The translations under genes were made by a program, and so were the position numbers. A model generated the notes under the pieces. The model saw only the letters and a program-made list of their open reading frames with translations, was not told where the DNA came from and made no database searches. A stretch of DNA of 64,000 nt from Adiantum capillus-veneris (lineage: Eukaryota; Streptophyta; Polypodiopsida; Polypodiales; Pteridaceae): assembly GCA_014529385.2 (NCBI GenBank), contig CM043963.1, positions 82,586,912 to 82,650,911 of the forward strand, given 5' to 3'. Shown here piece by piece: positions 34,873 through 45,256 of the stretch. Numbering within the stretch: position 1 is the stretch's first letter; every line of letters begins with the position of its first letter.

Positions 34873-37652
34873 ATGATCCTTAGATGGTGAGTGACCTAGC
34901 GCGTATTTAGAGCGTTCGTTTTTGAAGATTTTTCTTTCCATTCCGTTTACACATTATCAGTGAAGCAGCTAGACACGGGGTTTAGTGCTTGATAGAGTCT
35001 AGAAGTCGAGGATTTGCTAGATCTATTCTTGAGAAGTAAAGAGGGTTGTGAGTGAGATAGCCAAAACCATTTCATTCTTCAATTTTCTCTATGCTTCAGA
35101 GTGCTGTTCCATTTTCCATTTCTACTTTATTTTGTACCGTTTAGTTTCTTTTTGTTTCAGATTTCATTTCAGTACTTAGGAATAGAATAAGTAGAAACTA
35201 CGATCATCAAATTTGGGCTAAAAGATTGAGGGAAAAAATGGTAAAAACCATATTTTGGCCGAAATGACCATAACTCTGAAATTTTGAAAAATTGATGGTA
35301 GAGACCTCAAAAGTGATACAAATTCAAAAATTTGTGGATCAAGGGCATCAGCATACTCTCTAGAAGCAATCTGGAAAGTTTAGCAAGATTTTGTGGAGGA
35401 ACATGGATCGTGATCCATGTACCCCAGAGACCATTTTTGGTGAAAAGTGACTAGTTACATTGTACATCATTGGAAAACTGCTCTGATCAAGTTTGCTTGA
35501 AAGAAAAACTCAAAAATCACATCAAAATTGACTTTAAGGGCAAAAACAACCGAAATAGACATTGCAGACACAAAACTGAGAAAATCTTGAGATTTTGGGA
35601 TCCAAATTGAAAAAGGGATGAGATTTGGCTTCTACAGGGCATAGAGAACCTGCAGAACAAAATTCATGAAAAAATGCTGCCAAACATGGATCGCCATCCA
35701 TGTACCTTTTTGGCATTTGGGGCTAATATTTGACAAGTACATTCCTAATATCATTTGGATTAACTTTGCCAAAAGGGACCATGTCAAAAAATTGAAAAAA
35801 GTTGGTCAAAATAGCCAAATACAGAAACTAGTCAAAAACCGCAGGGCAGACAGAAAAACTCACTTTTGATTAGAAAAACTTTGCCAAATTCAAAAAGATT
35901 TGGGGAAGAGTATCACCATAACATGGACTACAAGTTGACCAAGTTTCATGTCAAAATGTGGTCAAACATGGATCGCGATCCATGTACCTCTTGAAGAAAA
36001 AAATGAATTTTTTTTTGGCTGAGATTTGAGCAATGGATAGCTGACACATAGACAAACAATTTTTCCAAAAGAACCAAATGGAAAAAGTTTGTAAAAAGTG
36101 GTCAAAAGAGCAAAAAATAGAGCATTGTCAAAACTGTTACAATAGACTGTAGAAGTCAGTTTTGGTTGGGCAAAGCTGATCCAAATCCAGAAATTTTTGT
36201 GGAGCAAACTTCAAACATCACAAGCTATTAGCACACCAAACTTGTAGATCCAAAAGTGGTGGAACATGGATCGCGATCCATGTACCTCTGAGAAATTTTT
36301 GGATAGGAACTTTTTCATCCTGTAAACAGAGACCATTGTGAACAAAAGTCTCCAAAGAAATTTTGTCAAAAAAGTTCAAAAAGTGGGTGAAAAGAGCAAA
36401 AAATTGTTCAAGTGAAAACCTTAAAACAGACTTGTAAATTGACTTTTGCCTGGCCAGAAAAAGTCCAAATCACATAAAACCATATAGTAGGGATCAGGAG
36501 ACCAAGGCGAAGCTGTGTGCCAAGTTTCAATGCAATTTCACACATAGGTACATGAATCCATGCTCCTTTGTTCACAGACTGATACCAAACTTGCATCATA
36601 GCTAGAGGACATCACAAGGAGTCTAGTGGTCTTTCCAAAAGTAAAATTGGATACCAAAAACCAAACCAAAAGTCTAGAACTGCCAAGTACTCTGTGCAAG
36701 TGCCAGAACTGACCTAACTTTCAATCCAGAGGTCCATTTTCAAAAAAATCGATATCATAGGACCTACTAGTCATGCTGATTCTAATGGTACCAAGAGAAG
36801 TCAATTTGGGTTCCAAACATGGATCGCGATCCATGTACCAGCTTGACCTGAAACTTTCGAGATCAGTAGTGCTTACACAAGAAAACATATCCCCAAGTCC
36901 AATTTTGAAAAAAATTGAGCAAATTTGGGTCAAAAGGGAGCAAAACAGGTGACACATAGAAAACCGCAGTGCAGACCTAGTATTAGGTATTTGACCTGTC
37001 AAAACAAGTCCAAATTCAAAAATATTTGAGATTTAGCTTGTGGACATAGTCAGGAACAAACCCCTAAGAGGACAAGTCCAGATGTGGTTGAACATGGATC
37101 GCGATCCATGTACCTCAACCTCAGAATTTGCTGAAAATTGGTATATAGCTTGCATATGACCTTGTCTACACATAGTCAAAATTTGAATTTTTTTTTTTTT
37201 TGACAGGAACATGGATCGCGATCCATGTACCTCTCAGCATAATGGGGGTATCTGACTTGATGATCTTATAAACATACTTGAGTATATCCCAAATCTCAAG
37301 TTTGAGCTAAAAATACCTTTTGGAGACCAAGATACAAGCCAAAGTTCTTGTTTTTTGGTCCTGAGACTGTTTTGAGTGTTGTTTCAAGTGCAGTTCACCA
37401 AAATTGCTCTAACTTTTAATAGACAACTCCAAATTGAGTCAGGTATAGCTAGGAAGAAAGCTTGCGGGCAATAGTTGAATTTTACTAGGTTTCCTAAATC
37501 CAAACTTTTAGGGTACCCAAAACTAGTTTTCAAAGACCAAAAGAGTCACAAATTCGTGACTTTTGAGAGACTTTACCAGGGACAAAAAGAGATAAGTTTC
37601 ACTAAGCCAAGTTGGGCTTGTCAAGTAATATCTTGAGAAATTTGAGTGAGTC
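34873..37652 (+). other. Untranslated leader of element 1
   Basis: About 2.8 kb between the primer-binding site and the first gag ATG. No gag-like frame lies in it. It consists largely of degenerate ~280-bp units carrying the palindromes. Confidence 0.75.
35401..37228 (+). repeat. Array of eight palindromes in the leader of element 1
   Basis: The 20-bp palindrome ACATGGATCGCGATCCATGT occurs perfectly at 35966, 36264, 36817, 37092 and 37209. It has one central change at 35401 and at 35684, and a decayed copy lies near 36547. Spacings are 283, 282, 298, about 283, about 270, 275 and 117 bp. A downstream ACCTC and an upstream GTGG(T/A).(G/A)A are also conserved. The DNA between copies is only loosely similar (phrases such as AAAAAGTGGTCAAAAGAGC), so the palindrome is better kept than its unit. 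Confidence 0.92.
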
Positions 37653-40492
37653 TTGACCATGACAAATCATCCACCACCAGGGTTCTCTACTCCACTCGGA
37701 GACATGAAAAATGCAAGAAACGCTGCAATGCCTTCAATAGAGGGATTGAGAAAATACATAGAGGAGGGGCATCCTCTGATCAACAAACCAAACGTGAGAT
37801 TCATCAAAGCCAATGAATCCATGAGAGTGCTTACAGATTACACTTATGAGTGCTTGTATAGATTCACAAACGGGGATCCATATATCTTCTACAAGTGTGT
37901 AGAGCCATATGCTAGAGAGTTGACCACCCATAAGAACCTCTCTGCATTCACATATACAGATGCCCATGGAGTGCAAGTTTTGATGGTTGATAAGTATGGA
38001 CGTGAGTACAAACTTGTTGATCCCATTGACCTCGAAAGATATACATACAAGGGTACTCTAATCTCCACTTACTTTCAGCCAAAAATGATGCCAGAGTACA
38101 CATCAAAGAGGATTCCACCAGGATTCTCTCCAAGACAAGAGGAGAGACTGAGAGACATTTTTCCAAGAGACCACAAATTGGTTAAATTGGTGACTAAACC
38201 ACAACGATTAAGACCATATCAAGTGGCTCAATGTGTCAAGAGAAAATATGATGGGTTGAAGGACCCATATATGCTCATGTCTCACTCTTCAAACAAGTGT
38301 TGAGAGCTGAACAAATTGCGGATTTTCATACTCAATATGAGGGATTTGGGTTAACATTGGAAGGAACAGCCTTGACTTGGTTCCAACCACTAAATAGAGA
38401 TGATTTTCTAAACATAGCACAACTCTTATAAGAGTTTGTAGAGGAATTCTCAAAAAGGGGAATCAAACATAACACTGTGTCCCAAATCTACGCTTTCAAA
38501 CAAAAAGCGAACGAAAGAGTGAAGGAAGCTTTGCTTCGCTTCGAACAATACATTGATAGATGTCCTGTGAGAGAGTTACCCCAAGATGAGAGATTATCAG
38601 TTCTCTTCATAGAGGGCTTGAGGAATGAAACTCTCAAAAAGGACCTACATCTAAAAGGATGCACAATGTTTGAGCAAGTCACTAGAGAAGCTCTATATCT
38701 AGTTGACAATTGCAAGGCCTACGAAGAGGTGTTGAAGATACAAACGATACGACTAGTAGTGCCTCTTCTTTGAAGAGCGAATCAACCACAAAGCAAGATG
38801 TTCAAACTATTTGGGAACCAATCATTGAACAAGTGGTTGAGGGGGTGATAAGAAGAATAAACCAAGGCTACATACAAAACCTAAATGTACGCATCCTCAA
38901 TTGAGGATATGCAATACTTGCAGAGGGGATCACCCCACTCCATGGTGTAACACTCAGCCAAATCCACAACGTGTGCTAGGGCAACAACCACCACTTTTGA
39001 ATGATGGGAGAGTGATACTCAACTACGCTCAACCAATGCATATGCCACAACCCATGAGAAACCAATACTCCATGGATGCGAATACGCTCATGTTCATAGC
39101 CAATCATTCACAGGAGTATGGTTCAAAGAACATCCTCACAAGGCAAGAACAACCACTAGCTGGATCACCATCTGTAAAACAAGAAGGTCCATGATATGAG
39201 TGTGGAGGTGATCATTGGACACAAAGTTGTCCAAACAAGGGTCCACAAATTGAATTATTTGTATTCTGTGAACGTTGTGGTATAGAACATCTACGCCAAC
39301 ACTGTGCTAAAAATCCAGACTCCAAAGGGAAAGCAACAATGAATCTTGTAGGTGTGTTGCCTTCTTCAAGCGGATCTGAAGTAGAACCCGACATTCCTTT
39401 AAACGTGATGACTCGAGCTCAAGCTCAAGAAGCTGCCAAAAACAAACCAACTGAAAAAGCCACATTGCCTATTCAAACAAAATTTGAGAACAAATCGGTG
39501 AGAACCTTCGGAAGAAGATCATGGAAAGGCAAACGAGACAAAATGAAATTGAAGAGGCTGAAGGAGAAAGCGGCTTTGGAAAATAAACCGAATCAAACAA
39601 GAGAGCAGCTTAGACAAGAGCAAGAAAGGAACAAAAACACAAAGGGACCTAAAGAGTCAAAGACTAACTCGGGAGGTTCAGTCTTGGTCGACAAAGTGTT
39701 TGAACCTTTGGATGCGATCTTGAAAGCTTATGAAGCTAGGCTAAAACCCAACCAAACCCAAGATGATAAATGGCTAACGTACCCTCATCTAGGGTATGAA
39801 AAAGAGAGGTTGCAAATGTGCAAAGAGCTCATTCAGAAGGCCCAAGCTCTTATGGAACCACATGTTCCAGATGCTCCAAAAACAGAGGTGCTAATCTGTG
39901 ATAAAGTCCAAGAATTGGAGAGCCAGAGTATTGTAAATAGAGACCAGGAAGATCTGGGAGTTGAGGCACCTTTAGATACAAGGGAAGTAGCTGATACCAC
40001 AGATGGGGTAGGTTCACAAGCAGTGATGCCTATTCCAGAGGTAGAAGAACCGTGGCCACAATCCTTGTGGGAATCAATCAGAAACCAAAAAGATGGTAGT
40101 GCTACCTTACAAATTTTTCCCAGGGGATATAAGATCTCTATATGGGGATGTTGGGTCTGTCACATTTGAAGAGAGTAAACCACGCTCCCTAAAGACGTTG
40201 TCATCTTTCATAAGAGAACTTGAAACAAAATCGGAGGTTAAAATGGTACCTTCTCAGTGGAAAGCCACACCAAAAATGATGGATACCAAGAGCTTGCGTG
40301 AATTGATGTCTTCTCCTATACAATGCACACTTTATCTTTCAGAACTACTAAAAATTAGAGCGCATCTATGGGGCCAAATGGGCAAAAACCTGGAAAATAT
40401 GGGCTTGAAAATCCCTTCACATGACCAACTTGCTGACAAAAACATAGATGACACCTCGTTGAAGAAGCGACGGACAAAGCAGTACAGGTAAA
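37653..40492 (+). pseudogene. Element 1 gag with N-terminal extension and zinc knuckles
   Basis: Starts at ATG 37653. The first ~180 residues (RKYIEEGHPLINKPNVRF, DYTYECLYRFTNGDPYIFY, DAHGVQVLMVDKYGREYKLV) form an N-terminal domain I do not recognise. The gag core follows (about 38200-38740): ALTWFQPL, EFVEEFSKRGIKHNTVSQIY and LFIEGLRNETLKKDLHLKG. Three knuckles of the pattern C-x2-C-x3-H-x4-C or close to it follow: CNTCRGDHPTPWC near 38910, ECGGDHWTQSC near 39200 and CERCGIEHLRQHC near 39270. A charged linker ends in a KTLSSFIRELETKSEVK block near 40200. Frame slips lie near 38270, 38720 and 40100, and stops at about 38428, 38902 and 39192. It is inactive. The order of blocks matches element 2 closely. 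Confidence 0.85.
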
Positions 40493-40496
40493 TAAG

Positions 40497-40943
40497 GTGG
40501 GTGACTATTGTGAAGGAGAAGAAGGAAACACCACCTTACCACTTGAGTACAAAGGAGTAAAGACGGTTGCTATATTAGATAGTGGGGCAGGAATTGCCAT
40601 TGCAACCAAAGAGATATGGAAAAAATGGGGAAAGCCTGCTCTTAGGAAAACTCGAATGAAACTGCAATTAGCAGATGGATACACGGAGAAACCGATTGGA
40701 ATCTTAGAACAAATCATTGTATCCTCATGTGGCATAGAGTATGAGCACACCTTTTCCATAATTAATTTTGACAAGAGCAGCAACTTTGACATCATATTGG
40801 GAAGACCATTCATGCGCCAGCTCAAAATCGTACAAGACTGGGGCTATGACTATATCTACTTGAGACACAAAGAGGTCACAACAAAAATTAGTATCAAAGA
40901 TCATAGTTATAGAGATGTAGTGCGAACCCCGGGGGAGACTTAA
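40497..40943 (+). pseudogene. Element 1 retropepsin-like aspartic protease
   Basis: Open for 148 codons. VKTVAILDSGAGIAIATKE has the D-S-G catalytic triplet (about residues 23-41). MKLQLADGYTEKPIGILE and FDIILGRPFMRQLKIVQDWG give the second half of a retropepsin fold. Length and motifs fit one subunit of a retroviral-type protease. The domain is almost identical in order to the one in element 2, whose first half lies before a stop at 61064. No reverse transcriptase follows. Confidence 0.85.
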
Positions 40944-43060
40944 ACTCCACAATTGATTTGGAAAGTAAAGCGTATATTTGGATGTACGGAGCTCCTGAGA
41001 GTGGAAGTCTTAGAAAGCAAGATTGCATCCTAGAGTGTTCAATAGAAGATTAGGCATATGTACCAAAACCTTTTCCAGAGGAGTTATTTGAACCCTTTGG
41101 ATGGGATCAAATACTGGCGACTCTTGATGTGTGTGTGAATGAGGCGACCCTGACTAAATATTGTGATGAAGATGGGTATGATATAACTCCCTTATTTACG
41201 ATAAAGGTGTTGAAGGAAGCTAATGAAGTTTGTGCGTGTGAAAGCAGAAAAGTTGAGACAGATTGCTACATCATGGAGCATGGTTCCAAGGTGCAAACGA
41301 AGGAAGCAGAGCAACCACAAGAATATGTCATCAGTGACATACCTGAAGAATTGACAAAAGCTGTTTCAAAGAAGCCAACTCCAAAAAAAGTGCAAATGAA
41401 AGCAGATGAAGGAAAAAAGTTTCCAAATTCAACGTCAAATCTTCAAAAAATGCAAGATCAAAAGAAGAACAGGGACAAGGAAGAAGATCGATTGTCTCCT
41501 AGATGATCAAATTTAGCATATGCAGAGAAACAGGACTCAAAATCACATGTTCATCTGTGATAGATCCAAAAGCAACAAAGAATATAATGACTTATGGAAA
41601 GTTGATCATGATGGGAAAGCCACCAATCATCGAGCTAGAGGACATCGTGTACACAAGTTCAAAAATGCCTATTCCTAGCTTCGGAGTGGTAGAATCTATA
41701 CTCAAGTTGAGTACTGGGGAGTACAAGGATACTTTCCACATAATTGACTCCCATCATATCAAAGAGAGTGTGATCCTGACAGAAAGCTGGAGGAACATCT
41801 TCTTTCAACCACAAGGAAAAGCTTCAGCAGTGACGCCATCAAAAATCCCAAAAGCACCTCAAGTCAATACCAAAAAGGAGCACCAACCATCACGGAAAAA
41901 GGTAAAGCAAAGGTAAACATTGAAGTATATCAACCTCGCAAGACAACTTTACCTTCAACGAGTTTCCATCAAACTTCTCGCAAAGCCTCTACATCAAGAG
42001 CCAAACCATCGACAATGCAATAGAAACCGAGACAAAAAGTCTATCAACCAAAGTTTCCATCACATCAAAGCATTAGGAAGAAGCCAAAGAATGTCAACCA
42101 AGTGTTGGTATCCAAAGAGCACATCAAAGTCAAAGACCCAGTTTGGATACATGAAGCACAAGTTCAACATTAACAAAAGGTGATAGGGTGGGTAGCATCA
42201 AATGAGTCAATCACTGCTCAGGGCTACTTCCAAGGAAACACTAATGTTTGGGCCAAAAAGTCTAAAGTAACAGCCTAGACCTACCCACCTCAGCCAACAA
42301 TTTCTACAAGGAACAAGACGTGCTATCAACGGAATACAAAATACTCAAGCAAGCGAAAGAACACCAACAAAAGCCAAACGAAAAGACCTTCCAAGCGGGC
42401 AACGTGAAAAGTTTGGGTACTGAAATCAGACTTCAACGAAGATACCCAACACAAACAGGTGAATCAACGGATGATTCCGATTAAGCTACTCGAAGCACAA
42501 GGATTTTATGAAGGTAACAATCAAATATGGTTACCGAAAATTGTAGCTCAACCTAGAAAAATGGCGCTCAATCAAGAAGCACCACAAGGCTCCACCCAAA
42601 GGCACACAAGAGTCAATAGTTAGAGTCAACAACAAGTCACCATTAAGGGTGCTACAACCTCCAAATGGATACCTTGTCATCAATTACAAAAGCAAGGCTT
42701 CTACAAAGGCAATCCTCAGATTTGGCTACCGAAGCCTAGTGTCCATCAAGTCATCGAACAAAAGAAGCAAATGCAAAAGACGACCACACACGAACCAAAA
42801 ACAAGATGGGTTCCAAAATCGCTAAAGGAATTTCAATCACAAAGAACCCACACCTTTCAACAACCGATTTTCATGTGAGATAAAGCAAAGGCTACATCAG
42901 TCACTCAACAAGCAAGTCAAGAGGAGCCAAAGTATGTCAACCTACTCGACAAAATGGTGGCATCCAAAGACCAACGCAATGGAAGAGGTCTAAATTTCCA
43001 GAACTTATGGAATTGGGTTTCTGGCCTTGAACAGGTAAGTCCAAGTCGCCATTAAAAATA
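40944..43060 (+). pseudogene. Element 1 C-terminal basic tail with W-x-P-K motifs
   Basis: After the protease, pieces match element 2 in order: a WDQILATLDVC-like block and FCDEDGYD-type block at 41100-41190. In several frames from 42090 to 42830 there are short motifs such as CWYPKS (42105), VWVLKS (42407), QIWLPKI (42524), KWIPC (42660), QIWLPKP (42718) and TRWVPKS (42801). The region is Lys, Gln and Thr rich with no enzyme motif. It is badly frameshifted; the motif spacing of 60-160 bp survives. Confidence 0.65.
41503..41916 (+). pseudogene. Possible second, degenerate retropepsin-like segment
   Basis: Open for 137 codons. SVIDPKATKNIMTYGKLIM, PSFGVVESILKLSTGEY and DTFHIIDSHHIKESVILT are laid out like a retropepsin (catalytic D, flap, ILG), but the D-S/T-G triplet reads D-P-K. 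I see no counterpart in element 2. It could instead be ordinary linker. Confidence 0.4.
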
Positions 43061-43076
43061 CATGGCATAAAAGTAA

Positions 43077-43745
43077 GTGTCGGGAAGCTAAGCCACTAAA
43101 TGAGCGAGGCATTAGTCAAAACCTTCATGTAATATTCTCTGTGGTTTAAGTCTTAGTTATTCTAGGTACTGCTCAAGTTGGAAGAGTTGAGCATAATTAC
43201 GTTGTGTCGCTCATGCTGGTATAGGTGAGCATAAGAGTCGAAGTCATTGTAGTATAGTGATAAGTGAAGGAGGAAGTCCAAAAGACACTCACGTACTCAG
43301 CACAGTAAGGTATGAGTGGAGAAGCTTCTACATCAAAAACCCTTTTTGGAAATGTGGAAGCTATTGAGACATCCTTTGATGTCACATGTGCTACATTTTT
43401 TCCTTGAAGCACCCATCAACTCCATCTCTTACACTACATGCTTTTGTTTAACAAATTTTCATATGCATATAGAATGTCTTATAATTGTCACTTGCATTAG
43501 GCACTCTTCCTTTGTTTCTCCCAAGCACTCACCTTGCATGACAGGTACTTCAAGTCCAAATGCTCAACTCGAAAAATAAGAGCGTATACCACAGGCACTT
43601 TTTTCCCACCGGTTTTTTTTTCCCTTTGGTCATCCAGGTTTTAAGACCTTAATCTAGAAACCCTCATCATCGACTTCTTGTATATATTCCTTCTACATCA
43701 ACAATAAGGAAATGTCTTCCAAAATCAACCGACAATGACTTGGAG
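43077..43745 (+). repeat. Conserved noncoding block shared with element 2
   Basis: Matches 57996-58683 (reversed) over its whole length at roughly 80-85% by eye. It includes CTCATGCTGGTATAGGTGAG, CTTCTACATC.AAAACCCTT and a run of CCCACCGG-TTTT-CCC followed by CTTTGGTCATCCAGGTTTTA. It has no shared reading frame and lies between the protein tail and the purine tract in both elements, in the same orientation relative to gag. Confidence 0.85.
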
Positions 43746-44267
43746 CAAGCATAGCAGGTCTCCATATGCTTATCAAGATCATCTTTTATCTTAAAGGGCG
43801 ACAACAAAGCTCCATCAAAAAATGGCAAGTCAAAGAGTGGCCTACAATGACAAGCAATGAAACATTCAGCAAGCGAGCTATCCAAAACAATCAAAAGTAG
43901 CTCACACAGTGCTTCAACATTGGTGACTTATTGTAGACAACTCAAATTGCAGTGAACCTTGAAAGAAAATCCATCATAAAGTCCACGTGCCAAAAAGGAT
44001 CAGTTCTACAAATTCAAACACATCAACATCCACCTTTACAGGGGCTAAGATTGGCAACAAAGAGGCGAATGCACAACAAGAAGAAAAGTTGCCTCAAAGT
44101 CAAAGATCAAATCACGTATCAACATGACAAATATGAATCACTCAAGGGAGGGGGGAGTGTCATCAATGCCAAAGCACTTCCCAAGCTGAAGTCCAACCTT
44201 GAAGACAAAGGTGAAGACAACCCTATGACAAGACTGCACAAGGTTGTGTCAAGGGACGACAAAAATT
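43746..44267 (+). other. Element 1, 3' untranslated interval
   Basis: Low-complexity, A-rich sequence with one 105-codon frame (43952-44269) rich in Lys, Ser and His and without a known domain. It continues to the purine tract. Confidence 0.5.
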
Positions 44268-44280
44268 AGGAAGGGGGCAA
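44268..44280 (+). promoter_or_regulatory. Polypurine tract of element 1
   Basis: AGGAAGGGGG then CAA, directly before the TG that starts the 3' LTR. Confidence 0.75.
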
Positions 44281-45191
44281 TGTTTGAGGATAGATCAAAC
44301 GGGCGCCCAATTGGTCGAACACATAGCTAGACACCACATTTGTACTCTATTAGTTTTCCGAGCTAGTGTAGTAATACTCCGTGTAAATCCTGATTACAGA
44401 GTAGTGGATCAATCCCCTGAGTTGTAATGTTGTAATGATATATGGAAAGGTCCGTGTGAGCCGACCACTGGCCATTTAGAATGCCCTAGGTATAAAGGTC
44501 AATAACCTTAATGTGAAAGAGGCTTATTTTTAGAAGAAGTGGGAGCTCAAAAAACATACGCTCAAGCTACGAGCTCCTCCAATTTGTAATCGACGCAACT
44601 AATGAATGGGTAATAAATTTTCAAATCTGAAAGTTGGAGTGTGCTCCTCTCTCTTTGCTCTTTAATTTAAGTGTAAGCATTGTCAGTTTTGTTGTGGTTC
44701 ACGATTATGCGTCTGTGAGCTATAATTGCAGATTTGAGTGCTTAAATCGTCGTTTTTAGTCGTTTTGACCATAGGAGAGTGTTCTTAGACCATAGGACGA
44801 CAGTTCTGGATAGTTATGTTGCAGTTTTTAGGACCTTTTTCATGATGGATTGTGATTTTGGTACCTTGTTGGATTGCAACCAGACTTGCTAGGATAGTGC
44901 CCCTAGGTGTCCTAGACCTCCTCCTAAAGTTTCATTGCATTTCGAGTCCATTCGAGTGCCGAAATGGCATGATGACCTAGAGCTATGAGAAAGGACATAA
45001 GCAAATTTCCTTGATGATTGAGTGTCCGTTTTCTTGTTGAGCTGGTGTGCTTGCTTGTTAAGGTTCACTTCGTGAGATTGACGACCTCATAGAGTCTCAG
45101 TGCCCCATCTGAGTCACTTTCCCTGAGTATTGACATTATGGTAGTGCTAGAAAGCTATGCTACAGACGTTCGTCGCGGCAACCCACTAACA
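44281..45191 (+). repeat. Element 1, 3' LTR (911 bp)
   Basis: Starts TGTTTGAGG and ends CACTAACA, giving TGTT...AACA ends. TATAAAG at 44491-44497 is a likely TATA box and AATAAA at 44612-44617 a likely poly(A) signal. TCTAT at 45192-45196 would be the right half of a target duplication, but the left half is lost with the start of the 5' LTR. Confidence 0.87.
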
Positions 45192-45218
45192 TCTATGCAC
45201 TCTATTTCACCCTTCACT

Positions 45219-45222
<4 letters not shown>

Positions 45223-45252
<30 letters not shown>
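45223..45252 (+). repeat. (TC)n microsatellite
   Basis: About 15 TC units, just downstream of the LTR. Confidence 0.95.

Positions 45253-45256
<4 letters not shown>

Larger units (their letters stand above)
34311..45191 (+). mobile_element. Element 1: gag-protease LTR element without RT or integrase
   Basis: Bounded by a truncated 5' LTR (34311-34852) and a full 3' LTR (44281-45191). Internally there are a tRNA-Asp-like primer-binding site, a 2.8-kb leader with a palindrome array, gag with three zinc knuckles, a retropepsin, a basic tail rich in W-x-P-K, a conserved noncoding block, and a purine tract. I searched 40944-44280 in all frames for RT, RNase H and integrase landmarks and found none, so this is non-autonomous by design or by old loss. 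The two LTR copies differ at roughly 8% of positions. The architecture is shared with element 2 at 57996-64000. Confidence 0.85.

Noticed and set aside
35401-37228. CRISPR-like array of palindromic repeats
   Set aside because: Spacing is near 280 bp, spacers resemble each other, the host is a plant, and the array sits inside a retroelement leader with no cas genes.
44281-45191. Solo LTR independent of element 1
   Set aside because: A purine tract abuts its start, and 542 bp match the sequence next to a primer-binding site 10 kb upstream in the same orientation.
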